A DNA stretch of 64,000 nt, taken from positions 13,955,179 through 14,019,178 of the forward strand of contig OX459107.1 in assembly GCA_949775045.1 (NCBI GenBank), read 5' to 3'. The notes below the pieces were generated by a model. The model made no database searches, was not told where the DNA came from, and saw only the letters and a list, made by a program, of their open reading frames with translations. The position numbers and the translations under genes are program-made. This DNA comes from Metridium senile. Taxonomy: Eukaryota > Cnidaria > Anthozoa > Actiniaria > Metridiidae. Shown piece after piece: positions 40,501 through 50,100 of this stretch. Numbering within the stretch: the stretch's first letter is position 1; each line of letters begins with the position of its first letter.

Positions 40501-43500
40501 GAGAGAATTGGAGATTGCTGATTGGCAATTGACCATTGCACGACCGAAAGGAGCTTTGGGTATCCTTTTTTACAAGTAAAATTAAATTCATGAAGTACAA
40601 AGGTTTGTCTTTGTGTTTTATAGAGACTAAAAACACGAGGAAAATCCAATTTTTTTTTGTTTCAAATTTACATCAAAAACCACCGTTTCTTTTGGTCCTT
40701 CAATCACCAATCGCCAATTCTCTCGGACAACCTTTTTTGACATGGGTGTATACAATAGAATATTGCATATTTAACATACTGCTTGTCTCCTGCCAGACAG
40801 CTTTGCCAAGTCCATCAAGTCATTGCCAAGATTCTTGAAAGAATTCAACAAGTCAGCTGTGTTGTCGGCTCCTTCTAGATCCTTAAGTCTTCTCTCAACC
40901 TTGACACGAAAAACATTTATAAATGACTGCACAAGAAATGGACAAATGAATGAATGGATGGATAAGATTAATGGATTGATGGATGGATGAATGGATAGAT
41001 GGATGGATGGATGAATGGACAAATGAATAAATGAATGAATGAATGAATGAATGGATAAAATAAATGAATGGATGGATGGTTGGATGAATGGACAAATGAA
41101 TAAATGGATGGATGGATGGATGGATGAATGAATGAGAAATAATATGGATAAAATAAATGAACAGAAAAATATAAAAAAAGCAATTAAATGAATGGTGCAT
41201 ATATCTTTAAAACTACTGTCAGATAGGTACAGCTAGGCCCGTAGCTAGGATTTTTGTGGGAGGGTGCTAATTTACAAAAAGTGGACCAACCATACCAACC
41301 AACCAATCTGGGGATTGCGATATTTGAAGAAACTTTCGCCATATTGTGCGATAATCTCCGAATATCCGCCATTTTGTTTGCCTTCTAAAACTTCCGAACC
41401 AAAAAAAAAGGCCTCGTACATATCTGCTTGGCAAATTTATAGAGAAGCGATATTTAATATAGAGAAGCGTAGTATCATCAGATCAAATTAATTGACTAAA
41501 AAGCGGACCTTTTCCACCCTGTGCACCCCCCTAGCTACGGGCCTGAGGTATTGCTATCCTAGCTATAATTGCCAGGTTACTCAGATATTTTACCAGTTTC
41601 AAGGAAGCTAACAGTCGATACACATCAGCCATGTCAGCAACACACAACAAGCGTGTGACAGAAGACAACAAACCCCTGGCTGCACGAATCATGTTGGCTC
41701 TCTTAGATGATGAACAAGGATCATCAGCAAACTCCTTGGCTCCCAAATGCATGGTATCACCTGATGAGAAAACATTTCATATAGTTATACACCTATTTCA
41801 AAAATCGTTGTCGCAGCCAAAGCTACAGTCCACACTCTGAAGCCTGCAAAGGATGTCGGTATTTCTTCTCTTGTTATTGATTTATTCATAGCATATTTTG
41901 GTTGTACGTGTTTGTGTTATATGATCATAACAAGTTGTTGTTGTGGTAGATATAAATAGAAATATTTCTTTAAAAAAATGCAATGAATCACAAATTAAGT
42001 CCATGTAACCGACATCCTTTGCAGGCTTTAGAGTGTTGACTGTAGCTTCGGCTGCGACAACGATTTTTGAAATAGGTGTATATGATATAGATATACAATA
42101 ATGTAGCTTGTAATTGTTAAGGTCCATTTACACTAGCAAATTTGACAAGAGCTGCTGCGATTCCAATGTCAATTTTTATCGCAGATTTGTCAATGCTACT
42201 TTGAACATGTTCGAAATTTAGTGCAATTTGCTGCAACCTTCTGTCTCCTAAACTCGAGCGCATTCAAAATTGTGGTGACAAAGCTGCGATAAAATCGCCA
42301 TTGAAATCGCAGCTTTTGTCATGCAACAAAATTGCTAGACTAAGTGTAAATGGGTCTTAGGAGGTGTTTGTTGTATCTGTTATTTTGTTATATTATTGCT
42401 GTACATGTAGTTGTTGTTGTCATTGCATGTTGTTGTTGTAACTGTTGTAACTGTTGTTGCTATTGATGTTGTTATTGTTGTTGTCATTGATGTTGTTGTT
42501 GCTATTATACTGTAGCTGCCAATATTACTGTTTTACATAATTGTTGTTCTTGTTGTCATTGCTGTTATTGTTCCTGCTTTTGTTGTTGATGTTGATATTT
42601 TTATTCATGTTGCTCTGGTTGAGGATGTTGTTGTTTGTTGTTGTAATTGTCATTGTTATTGCATTTGTCAATGTTATTGTTGCTGTTAGGATTGTTGATG
42701 TTGCCACAGACTGCTATTGACAATGCTGTTGTTGCTGTAATAGTCATTGTTATTGATGCTGCTGTTGTCAATGTTGCCATTGCTGTTGTTGCTGCTGCTT
42801 TTGACAATGTTGTTGCTCTTGCTGTATTTATGGTCATCACCATAGTACCAGCTGTTGTTGGCGTTGTTCTTGTCATCATTGTTGTTTAACATACAATCAC
42901 TTACCTGCCCCTCTGCATTCTTTGCATGATGCGTTCATCTCTTCTCGTATCTCAGGGAAGTCTTGTGCAATGTTCTCACCAGTCTTAATCAAGCGCACAG
43001 TAGCATCTTCAATGTCTTGTGCAAGCTTATGGGCATTCTTGGACTTTCCGACCTTTGAACCCTTCTTCTTGGGTTTGTTGACAAGGGTCGTCACCTGAAT
43101 TAATATAGAAGAGAGGTTGAATTTAGTGCAATGAAAGCTAGAATTGTTCTTTATGAAACAAAGTGTATTAGTTAAAGTGTGATAGCTAGTCAAATAACAA
43201 CAAAAGAACACAATGGAATTAAGGTGCATTATTAGAGCTGATTTCGTATAACTGTGAAAAGTTCAGTGCCGTGTGTGACCGTGAATGTTCCTAGAATTTT
43301 GAGGTGAATTGCTGTGCCTTGACGGTGTTCATACAATGAGTTTTTCAGTCATACGAAATTTGCTCTCAAGAGTAAATTATACACTAAAGTGTGTTTCACG
43401 GTTAATGAGAAAAACTCTAGTACGGAAAATAATGGAACTTTTTACCGAACAATATTCGCAATAAAATCTGTGTGGGCTATAAACACAATCTTTATCAACT

Positions 43501-44682
43501 GTTGTGTTATTTAAAACGTCAAACATCATCAGCCCTTCTCAAGGCTACAAACACTAACATGATAACACTTCTTCAACAAGGATAAATCAATAAATTAATA
43601 TCAATTTTATAAATAAACTTATAAATAAAAAGCAATATATGCAATCATTCTATGATATGCTTGAATAATGACAAAATATGAAGTTGGACATTTTATGAAT
43701 TCATAATAAGAATGATAAACAAATAAAATATCCATAGGTGATTTAAGAAGGATTAGCATGTTGGGCATCTTATCGAAATTTCATCAATATAATATAAAAA
43801 AAATTCACGCAATCAGAATGTTTCAAATTACATAATAACTGGCATAAAACTAGTAACTATATAACTTCATATGAACCTTTTTGAAATTTAATTATTTTTA
43901 TCATTTAAAATGTATTCTTTTTTATTATTGTTATTTTTTTTTAATTAGCTGTATTATAATTAAAATCTAAAATTCCTTGCTTTAAATACTTCACAAATTG
44001 CGACGTAATTGGAACAATTAGTATTTGAAAGGTTTCCCTAAACAATCGGCCATCAAATTGATCGTTCGATTGATGGCAAAGACACAAAAACCCGTCGTAA
44101 TTGAACGATTTTGAATTTACGGTCAAACGAGTGGATTATTTGAGGTTGAGACGATGTCAAATTGTTACCGCACCCTTCAATTTTAGAAAGCAACACTTCA
44201 AAAATATGCAAATAAATTTAAGTATAAAACTTTAAAAACAACTAAATGCATTAAACATAGGAAGGGAGGATTAAAAGCGAGTTATTTTAGATATTTAAGC
44301 AGTTATTTACAACCAAAACAAGAATTCATCGGCATTATAAACGAACAGATTTCGAGAATGCAGTCTACTACCGAGGCGTTTTGCGAGTAATTTACAGTAT
44401 TTTTCTACTGTTTTTCTCGCGTAATTTACACTCAAAACTAACACAACACTAAAGAGCTATAGCAGTGTGAAAACACAGCGATATTAAACAAAAATATCCA
44501 ATAAAAAACAAGGCATAAATTAAATAACTGTTTACAAATGCTCAATTTTGTACCTGATGGACAAGCGGTTCGAGCGCTTTCTCCACGGAATGAGTTCGTA
44601 TTTCCAATGTTTTAGGATCCCATTTTACTTTCTCATGTTCTAGCTTCACTTCTCCGCTTGCCTGATACGCCGTTCGGCTCAT
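21053..44682 (-). CDS. CTNNA: alpha-catenin with two inserted ILEI/FAM3-like domains
   Basis: Links beta-catenin/cadherin to actin at adherens junctions. 27 exons (5' to 3'): 44554-44682, 42905-43094, 41594-41760, 40780-40899, 39972-40061, 39014-39187, 38324-38521, 37613-37702, 37291-37443, 36367-36459, 35391-35547, 32984-33184, 32530-32633, 32402-32449, 31375-31486, 30220-30486, 28076-28276, 26961-27224, 25822-26028, 25221-25351, 24478-24659, 23795-23843, 23304-23360, 22751-22885, 21592-21684, 21387-21407, 21053-21232. Sum 3813 bases, 1270 aa, every junction in phase. Landmarks: KWDPKTLEIRTHSVEK (1-43), EFADDPCSSSKRANMIRAAR (N domain), RPSLEERLEKIISGAA and ALQDLLSEYM (M), HILEDVNKC (M3), VYEGIRDIRRAV (to 638), insert (about 639-988), acidic P-linker (989-1032), actin-binding domain (1033-1270) with YIQRIALFSHQL and WRMRAPDKKPL. 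Family members are about 900 aa; the excess is the insert. Confidence 0.95.
21387..21407 (-). other. 7-codon microexon of alpha-catenin
   Basis: A 21-base exon (HKSGSVK) between exon 25 (ending VASTK) and the last exon (starting TPVVTWRMRAP), matching the YQKSQGMAS segment of vertebrate alpha-catenin. The acceptor is ttttttag, the donor gtatgt. Confidence 0.8.
22462..22748. repeat. (GATT/GGTT)n microsatellite
   Basis: Tetranucleotide tract of GATT and GGTT blocks ending at the donor of alpha-catenin exon 24. Non-coding; predicted Asn/Gln/Ser repeat frames are artefacts. Confidence 0.9.
23417..23735 (+). mobile_element. tRNA-derived SINE (+)
   Basis: The head resembles a tRNA gene: A-box-like tggcctagcggtgagagcgc and B-box-like cgttcgagtcccggc. 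The body contains 'ctcctatgccacgag' and 'cggttttcctccctcgc'; the tail ends near 'gagacgttaaaaaagtgatt'. It lies in alpha-catenin intron 22, antisense to the gene. A matching copy in opposite orientation is at 24821-25115. Confidence 0.85.
24000..24470. repeat. (ATC)n tract with a copied exon end
   Basis: Imperfect ATC repeat in alpha-catenin intron 21. Near its end (24388-24425) it carries a second copy of the last part of exon 21 and its donor (ttacctggtaaagtcagaca then 'cctccatcatcatc'). Confidence 0.85.
24821..25115 (-). mobile_element. tRNA-derived SINE (-)
   Basis: Inverted copy of the SINE at 23417-23735: 'gggattcgaacctgg' is the B-box and 'cactcaccgctaggccaccc' the A-box end. It lies in alpha-catenin intron 20, in the sense of the gene. 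With its partner it flanks exons 21 and 22 as a long inverted pair. Confidence 0.85.
25221..25351 (-). other. alpha-catenin P-linker exon 20
   Basis: Encodes an acidic Ser/Tyr/Asp-rich stretch (VLSDYDPVSDYEAAPYSELD, then ETEDDNSKS) corresponding to the phosphorylated linker before the actin-binding domain of alpha-catenin (casein-kinase sites in mammals). It starts in phase 1 and ends in phase 0, restoring the ancestral frame after the ILEI insert. Confidence 0.75.
25560..25815. repeat. (ATC)n tract
   Basis: ATC trinucleotide repeat adjoining the donor of alpha-catenin exon 19. Non-coding. Confidence 0.9.
26145..26330. mobile_element. MITE with CAGTGGAACCCCG ends
   Basis: A 186-bp element in alpha-catenin intron 18: ends CAGTGGAACCCCG / CGGGGTTCCACTG, inner 'acggccacccgctt' repeated in both orientations. 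Such ends suggest a pogo/Tc1-like family. A decayed relative is at about 16014-16079. Confidence 0.8.
26395..26930. repeat. (ATC)n tract with a 34-bp tandem repeat
   Basis: ATC-rich DNA in alpha-catenin intron 18. At 26605-26810 it contains about six copies of a 34-bp unit (acatcgatcataattatc plus an ATC run). Units are contiguous, without unique spacers. Confidence 0.9.
27449..27547. repeat. hairpin repeat
   Basis: Palindrome in alpha-catenin intron 17: 'gtgttgtatcggcagatacaatcg' is mirrored by 'cgattgtatcgccgatacaacac' around a GC-rich centre. Likely a small MITE. Confidence 0.8.
27745..28070. repeat. (ATC)n tract with longer direct repeats
   Basis: ATC-rich DNA next to the alpha-catenin exon 17 donor. 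It holds a direct repeat of about 70 bp ('atatcaccaccaccatcgtc...' at about 27806 and 27875). Confidence 0.85.
28076..30486 (-). other. ILEI/FAM3-like module 1 of alpha-catenin (exons 16-17)
   Basis: Residues about 676-831, exons 30220-30486 and 28076-28276 (468 bases, 156 codons). Matches the ILEI fold plan of FAM3/CEMIP2/POMGNT1: ASLMVNGIEYCPNKPGHNIV, VVLDPTGELVEVKNFDT, MARYLDALPDDHIVLVATQD, then AAKAFQRIGYKGD and GSMAFAGCTGP. Both bounding introns and the internal one are phase 1. It has only two cysteines, unlike secreted FAM3 proteins with conserved disulfide cysteines. Family assignment is by recalled motif pattern. Confidence 0.85.
29300..29850 (+). mobile_element. LINE RT C-terminal fragment
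   Basis: The frame before and through 29358-29831 reads YHCFIYPYLTYSIVAWGSTN, then ILQKKALRLMTF, an internal block with HNYNTRLASKCSYALPKVRT, and KFSGVKVWNSISDLTK. This is the conserved C-terminal region that follows the reverse transcriptase in CR1/Jockey-like LINEs. The 5' part is missing and the frame is broken by stops just upstream. It lies in alpha-catenin intron 16, antisense to the gene. Confidence 0.8.
30540..31185. repeat. large (TTATCA/ATC)n tract
   Basis: About 640 bp of ATT/ATC repeat with higher-order repetition, in alpha-catenin intron 15. The 207-288 residue frames across it are poly-Ser, poly-Ile or poly-Asp artefacts. Confidence 0.95.
31375..31486 (-). other. spacer exon 15 ahead of the ILEI modules
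   Basis: Encodes about 37 residues, RGDKGSPPIGDQDAAALFAE then an Ala/Gln/Lys-rich stretch, likely a helical linker joining the M region to the first ILEI module. It begins in phase 0 and ends in phase 1, converting the frame to that of the modules. It has no counterpart in ordinary alpha-catenins that I know. Confidence 0.75.
31725..31950. mobile_element. MITE-like inverted repeat
   Basis: Arms 'aattaaagttttgtacaagt' and 'acttgtacaaaactttaatt' with flanking 'ccgtggctacc' / 'ggttggccacgg', in alpha-catenin intron 14. A second hairpin follows at 32151-32214 (gctcagtgaatatcg / cgatattcactgagc). Confidence 0.75.
33218..33830. repeat. tandem array of an inverted-repeat element (unit to 145 bp)
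   Basis: Five partial or full copies of a unit starting 'ataggtggacgtacagtgac' and ending 'cactacgctcacctat', directly upstream of alpha-catenin exon 12. The two left copies are about 80 bp, the right ones 145 bp and almost identical. Single copies lie at 8808-8960 and 17923-18061. Confidence 0.85.
34256..34819. repeat. (TATCG)n pentanucleotide satellite
   Basis: About 560 bp of cgtat/atcgt repeat with periodic 'tttta' variants, in alpha-catenin intron 11. Three overlapping open frames of 102-143 residues are repeat artefacts. Confidence 0.95.
35065..35400. repeat. 99-100 bp tandem repeat containing the exon 11 donor
   Basis: Three to four copies of a unit with 'agctgtattgatttaccaga' and 'gaccacaatcctttgcga'. 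The last copy merges with the 3' boundary of alpha-catenin exon 11. Each unit carries (as minus strand) GCATCTG|GTAAAT-like sequence, the end of the exon plus donor, though the first copy is degraded. Confidence 0.85.
35571..35781. mobile_element. MITE, GGCCCGGGCAAACG family
   Basis: A 211-bp element in alpha-catenin intron 10, with ends 'taaggcccgggcaaacgact' and 'gacgtttgcgcgggccttta'. Other copies: 9016-9645 (host of another insertion) and 18116-18302. Confidence 0.8.
36500..37050. repeat. (GAT/GAC)n tract
   Basis: GAT-rich repeat in alpha-catenin intron 9 with higher-order units ending 'gtcggcagcaatgataa', repeated about four times. Non-coding. Confidence 0.85.
38050..38235 (+). mobile_element. 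possible tRNA-derived SINE
   Basis: An A-box-like start (tagcttagttggttagtgcg) followed by a decayed B-box (agagttccccagtgg) and a body ending 'gtcttcccgggagatcag', in alpha-catenin intron 7. Only one copy is in the window, so the call is tentative. Confidence 0.4.
38530..38910. repeat. (ATC)n tract
   Basis: ATC/ATT repeat filling most of alpha-catenin intron 6, from next to the exon 7 acceptor. Non-coding. Confidence 0.92.
39225..39935. repeat. (ATC)n tract with a 234-bp tandem duplication
   Basis: ATC-rich DNA in alpha-catenin intron 5. A block with 'cactgggtcaccacctccat' and 'agcatgcagcagc' occurs twice, 234 bp apart (about 39456 and 39690). His-rich and Met-rich frames are artefacts. 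Confidence 0.9.
40112..40257. mobile_element. MITE-like double hairpin
   Basis: Outer arms 'ctagcctcctccgcaggc' / 'gcctggggaggaggctag' and inner arms 'ggcttcctgtgt' / 'acacaggaagcc', in alpha-catenin intron 4, just before exon 5. Confidence 0.75.
40480..40745. mobile_element. MITE, GTTGTCGGAGAGAATTGG family (copy 1)
   Basis: Inverted ends 'ggttgtcggagagaattgg' and 'ccaattctctcggacaacc', with an inner inverted pair around 'aaattaaattcatgaag', in alpha-catenin intron 4. A shorter copy is at about 48460-48690 in CNNM intron 2. Confidence 0.8.
40925..41150. repeat. (GAATG/GATG)n microsatellite
   Basis: GGAT/GAAT tetranucleotide tract in alpha-catenin intron 3. The Ser/His/Ile/Pro frames on the minus strand are artefacts. 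Confidence 0.9.
41234..41546. mobile_element. MITE, AGGCCCGTAGCTAGG ends
   Basis: A 313-bp element between alpha-catenin exons 3 and 4. Inverted ends 'aggcccgtagctagg' and 'cctagctacgggcct'; no coding capacity. Confidence 0.82.
41786..42082. mobile_element. MITE abutting the exon 3 acceptor
   Basis: Arms of about 70 bp: 'tatacacctatttcaaaaat' plus 'cgttgtcgcagccaaagcta' on the left, their complement on the right. The left end is only about 26 bp upstream (in gene orientation) of the alpha-catenin exon 3 acceptor. Confidence 0.85.
42118..42360. mobile_element. MITE, CATTTACACTTAGTC family
   Basis: Inverted ends 'aaggtccatttacactagca' and 'tagactaagtgtaaatgggt', inner 'cgccattgaaatcgcagctt'. 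A related, more decayed copy sits at about 35975-36200, where 'cgccattgaaatcgcagctc' recurs. Confidence 0.7.
42405..42890. repeat. (GTT)n-rich tract
   Basis: Imperfect TTG/GTT repeat in alpha-catenin intron 2, up to the exon 2 donor. Predicted Asn/Thr/Ser or Val/Leu frames are artefacts. Confidence 0.85.
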
Positions 44683-45273
44683 TTTGATCGAATTTAGCTC
44701 GAAAAAGCTTCAAATTCGCTAAAGTTAACGGCGTTTTGCTCCACCGTGAATTTTAGTTTACTTACTCACTGCACAAAAATACTTGAATCACGTGACTAAT
44801 TAGCGTTGAATCTAGCCAATCAGATGGCTGGGATGAGACTAAGGTATTTGATGGGCGTGTCTGATGGTCATTCCAGACAAGAACGAGAAATATTATGATT
44901 CGTTGATGATAACTGATCTCGGTTATTTTGGGAACAGAAATGATTGTTTTGGCTCAATTTCGTGGGAAATATATTACTTTTTGGTAGATGTGATTTTATT
45001 GAAGATGGTGAAGATTTTGATGATAGAGAGAGAAAACACTATATCCATAAAATATAATAATACAATAAAGTAATGATTTATTCAAAATATTTCTTTGCTT
45101 CTTATCAGGCTTCTTATTATTATCTGGCTTCTTATTTGGCAAAATCCTCTGGCAAGTTATTCTTCAATGTGTGAAGCATTATGGAATCAATGATGTCAGA
45201 GATATACCTTCAACTCGAACACGTTGAGTAAGGGCATCGAGCAGTTCTGGAAATGTGCTATATAGGAACTAGC

Positions 45274-45387
<114 letters not shown>

Positions 45388-46188
45388 GAGGGTGTTAACC
45401 GCCGAGACCAAAGCCAAGAGGGACAACAGTCTCCCACATGCAACCCAAGCAATGTATTTGTGTCTAAAATAAAAAATACTTGAAATTATGAACGTTGTGT
45501 TCAATAGAGTACCGAAGTGTGACGTCACACTTTGGCTTTTCCTATTCAGATTTTCATCATAGAATGCTAGTCAAAAAATAGGCCGCCCAAGAATTGTGGG
45601 TCATTTGAGTGCGAAACAGCTAAGATATGAATTTTTGAATGTAAAATTTTCTCTATACAAAGTCTCTTATTTTTGGCCTGGTTCCAACCAGTTGGCAGCC
45701 TATATTTTGACTAGCATTTTATGATAAAATACACGAGGTATTTTTTTGTTTAGACACATTGAATTGCTTTGGCTGATTGTTATTCTCCTTGCGCTGCATA
45801 ATTTTCTCCACAACTGGTATAGACTGCGAGCAGTTCCTACTTTTCTCTCCGGATTCCGAGTATAAGGAAAGAAAAATGAGCCTTTAAATACAACATGGAC
45901 AAGCCCCTTCTAGCCTCCAATTTTCGCTTATCTGCCTTTCAATTTTTCATTTAATTTTTTGAATCTGGAGGGAAAAGTAGTGACTGTCCGCAGTCTAGAT
46001 AATATATCACCCATTTTACTCAAAAACTAAACACATATTTTCAGTTTTATAATTCATTTATTTAAATGTGATGTAATTGCAACAATCCAAACTTCCCAAC
46101 AATTAAATATTATTAAAACTATAAATTATTACAACAACCAAGATTAATTATTAGAATGAAGGCAGTTAAACTGAGAAGCAAAATCTAA

Positions 46189-46393
46189 AGTGTATTAGTC
46201 TAATATCTATTTCACTGGTTTAGTGCCTTCACTCTACCAAGGTGTATTAGTCTAATATCTATTTCACTGGTTTAGTGCCTTCACTCTACTAAGGTGTATT
46301 AGTCTAATATCTATTTCACTGGTTTAGTGCCTTCACTCTACTAAGGTGTATTAGTCTAATATCTATTTCACTGGTTTAGTGCCTTCACTCTAG
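46189..46393. repeat. 52-bp tandem repeat, four copies
   Basis: Near-identical units starting 'ggtgtattagtctaatatct' and ending 'gtgccttcactctactaa', at 46189, 46241, 46293 and 46345. No ORF or known motif. Confidence 0.93.
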
Positions 46394-47137
46394 AAATTAT
46401 TCATTATTAGAGAATTCAAAAGACATGTGAACACAAACAATGGAATATAAAATATGAAAAATAATTGTCAAACTATATACAAATATCTAAAAATAAATCT
46501 ATCAAACTATTGTAATTCTAAAGCATTGACAGTATTCAGGATTCTTCAAAAAACAACTAATCACAATTGATTTGATAATGGCTTGAGGATCGATATCCCC
46601 ACATACAAAGTGTTTGAAAATCTTTGATATTTAAGCTAGTGCTTTTGTAATTTTAGTGAAGAAAACAGATTTCAAATTTTATTCATTTTGTATGAACTGG
46701 AAAAGTTTATCAAATATCCCTTGTTATTTTCTGCCTTTTTGTACTATTTTTCCTTACTAGCTAAGCCATTTTGTTCAATTAAATCATTTCTTTTCTAAGA
46801 ATAGTTTACTCACCATTAGAATTTTCATGATTGTATTCATTTTTATGATTTGAAAATTTCATCATATTATACCTATCTAGCTAATTTCTGGTTTATGTTT
46901 TTAGGTCTCTTTATTCTTTATAGAAGCCATTACCTTCTAGAGATTATTTCGATGAATTGGGTAGTTAAATAGAGATGTTTAGATTTCAAATAATTACAAG
47001 TAGAATTTCAAAATTGCTAACCAACTATGTGTCATTATTATATAAACTTGAATGAACAGTAACTCAACAATATAAGTGTGCAAAACCTACAAAGAACGTT
47101 GCATGTGATTGGACAACAATTCAAATATTTTAACAAT

Positions 47138-50100
47138 TTAAATATTACTTTCTACGTTCAATAGACTTTTATCTTCGAAGGAGCTGAATTGTAGCTCGCT
47201 CACAGCCCCACTGCCTTTCTCACGCTCGACCAAAGTACCTCTAACCGCCATACGATACATAGATCTTGTTATCTTAAGGTATCGTACATCCGTTAAAACC
47301 CGCACGGAGAAGTCTGGTACGTAGACAATGTTGACCTTCTGTGCAGACGTTGCAATGGCTGTCGAGCTATTTGAAAGTGGGTTGCCGACTAAAGCTGGCG
47401 CACCATAATTACTGAACTGGCTTTCCTCGAAGATGAAGTCCTCCTTGCCGACTGTGACCTCCACTTTCCCTTCTAGAATGAGAATGAAGTAGTCCACTGG
47501 TAGTCCTTGCGTTATAAGGAAAGTCTTCTCACGGTCTTCAAGTTCTTGAAGGGAGATTTCTACAATAACATCGTGGCTGATTAAGCGCTTGAGAACGTTT
47601 GTGGATATGACGTCTTCATTAAAGGCATCGACGGCTACAAATATAAATAATAGCGATGGCATAAGATGATAATAATCCTGATGATAAAAATAAATAACGT
47701 TGATATATGATAGTGATATTAGTGATTAGGATGATAACAATGATGACGATGAATATAATATGATGATGATAATGATGAGCAAAATGATATTGATGATGAT
47801 GATGATAATTGTCATGATGATGATAATTGTGATGATGGTAATGATGATAATAATGATCATGATATTAATAATGATCATGATAATAATAATAATGATGATG
47901 ACAATGATGATGATGATAATGAATATGATAACAATGATTATTATGATAACGATAATGAACACGATGATAATAATGATGATGATGATGATAACAAAGATGA
48001 TAATAATGAACAATATGATGATGACAATAATGACATGATGATCCAGGGCTGCAAATAATTTTTTCTATAAGCTGGTCATATATCAGGCCAGGGGCAAGTT
48101 TGACCTGTCAAAAACCCAGTCAGGTCGGACAAAAATATTAATTTTAAGTGAACATAATAAAAAAGAAATACCCTATTCATACTATTTTAAGCGAAATTTG
48201 ATCGGTCAAATGTCCGACCAGAAGCAGTGATTTACCAGTCAAATTCCGCTTTTTATCGGACATTTGTCTGATGACTGGCGCTTATTTGTAGCCCTGTGAT
48301 CCTATGATGACAATAATGATAATAGTGATGGTGGAAAGAATAATATTATATCTAATTTCAACTAATATTAAATATCATGATTACTCGGGCAGCATATAAA
48401 CACAACATTACCAAAGTAGATATAGTTCAGATCAATAGCAGACACTGTATATACCTTTTTCAAAAAAGATTGTTGGAGAGAATTGGCGATTGCAAGACCG
48501 AAAAGAACTGTGGTTCTTGATATAATTTGTAAATGGCACTTGTAAACCGAAAGAACTTTCCCGTGTGTTTTTAGGCTTTAAAACTTCATGAATTTAATTT
48601 TACTTGTCAAAAAAGAGTACCCAAAGTTCCTTTCAGTCGTGCAATCGCCAATTCTCTCCGTCAGCCTATTTTGAAACTAGTGAGTAGACTAGAACGGGCT
48701 GTATCGATGTTTATATAAACGATAGGGAATAGAATGAATTTTGAACACACGAAGAGCTAAAGCTAGAAACATCAGTAAAAATATGTGTTTTACATTTTTT
48801 ATGGTGTTACAAATTTCATTCTAATAGCTTTAATGTATATGAATGTACACAATAGCTGCTGTTTCTTTACCTGTTGATAAGAATTGATACACCGCTAGTG
48901 CTAAGTGTGGTGAGATTTGGGGTCTTTTTTCTTGTGTGTCATTGAAGTAAGCAAAGTCTTGCTTTTTGCCAACTACTTTACCAGATTTGTTATCAACTAG
49001 AAATAGAATAGTACTATATATCAGAAACTAAACATACAGTGATAGTGATGATAATGATAATGATGATGATGACAATGATGGTGATGGCAATAATGATGGT
49101 GATGATGATGGCAATGATGGTGATGACAATAATGATGGTGATGATGATGGTTATAATGATGGTGATGATGTTGGCAATGATGATGATGGTTATAATGATG
49201 GTGATGATGATGGTTATAATGATGGTGATGATGATGGCAATGATGGTGATAACAATAATGATGGTGATAATGTTGGTGATGATAATGATGATGATGGCAA
49301 TGACAATAATGAAGGTGGTAATTATGATGATTATAAAATATATTTATAGTGCCCACACTAAAACCATGAACGCTTAAATGTTTTTGTTTACATATATTAT
49401 ATGTCCAAAACGTTCTTCTAAACAATTTAAAGTCCCATTACTTTACAACAAGCGATCAAAAGTTAGTTATTGCCGTTAGACATTAGTGATGACAATACCA
49501 AAATGATAGCGTGTGATAATTAATGACAGTAGTGATGAGAATGATGATGATGAATGTGATGATGATGAATCATGATCAAACTGATGATGATGAATGACAT
49601 TGATGATGACGAAGGATGATTAAACAATCAAACTAATAGCTTACTATACACATCCGTTTCATCAACAATCTCTGACTGGATGATTTCCTCTATTACATCT
49701 TCTAAAGTCACAATGCCGACAGCCTCGTAGAACGGATCCCCTTCCCCCTCATCGTTAACTCTCTGTACTATTGCAAGATGAGAACGCTCCTCCTTGAACT
49801 GCTCTAGTAGCTTATCAAGATGCGTGTCATAAAACACACGCTGAACAGGATGGTTGTAGAACTTAAGAACAGTTTTCAAAGGTGTACAGTCGTCCGGGTC
49901 AACAAATGCCAAGTCTTTCACAAACAAAACACCCACAATGTCAAACCTGTTATCCTCATACACAGGTATACGGCTATGGCCCGAGTTCATTATCATTGCC
50001 ATAGTTTTAAAATCAAGAACAGCATCGATAGGAATTAAAAACGAGTCTGATAGCTTCGTCATGACCTCCTGAACAGTTTTATTACCATAGTTAAGAGCAC

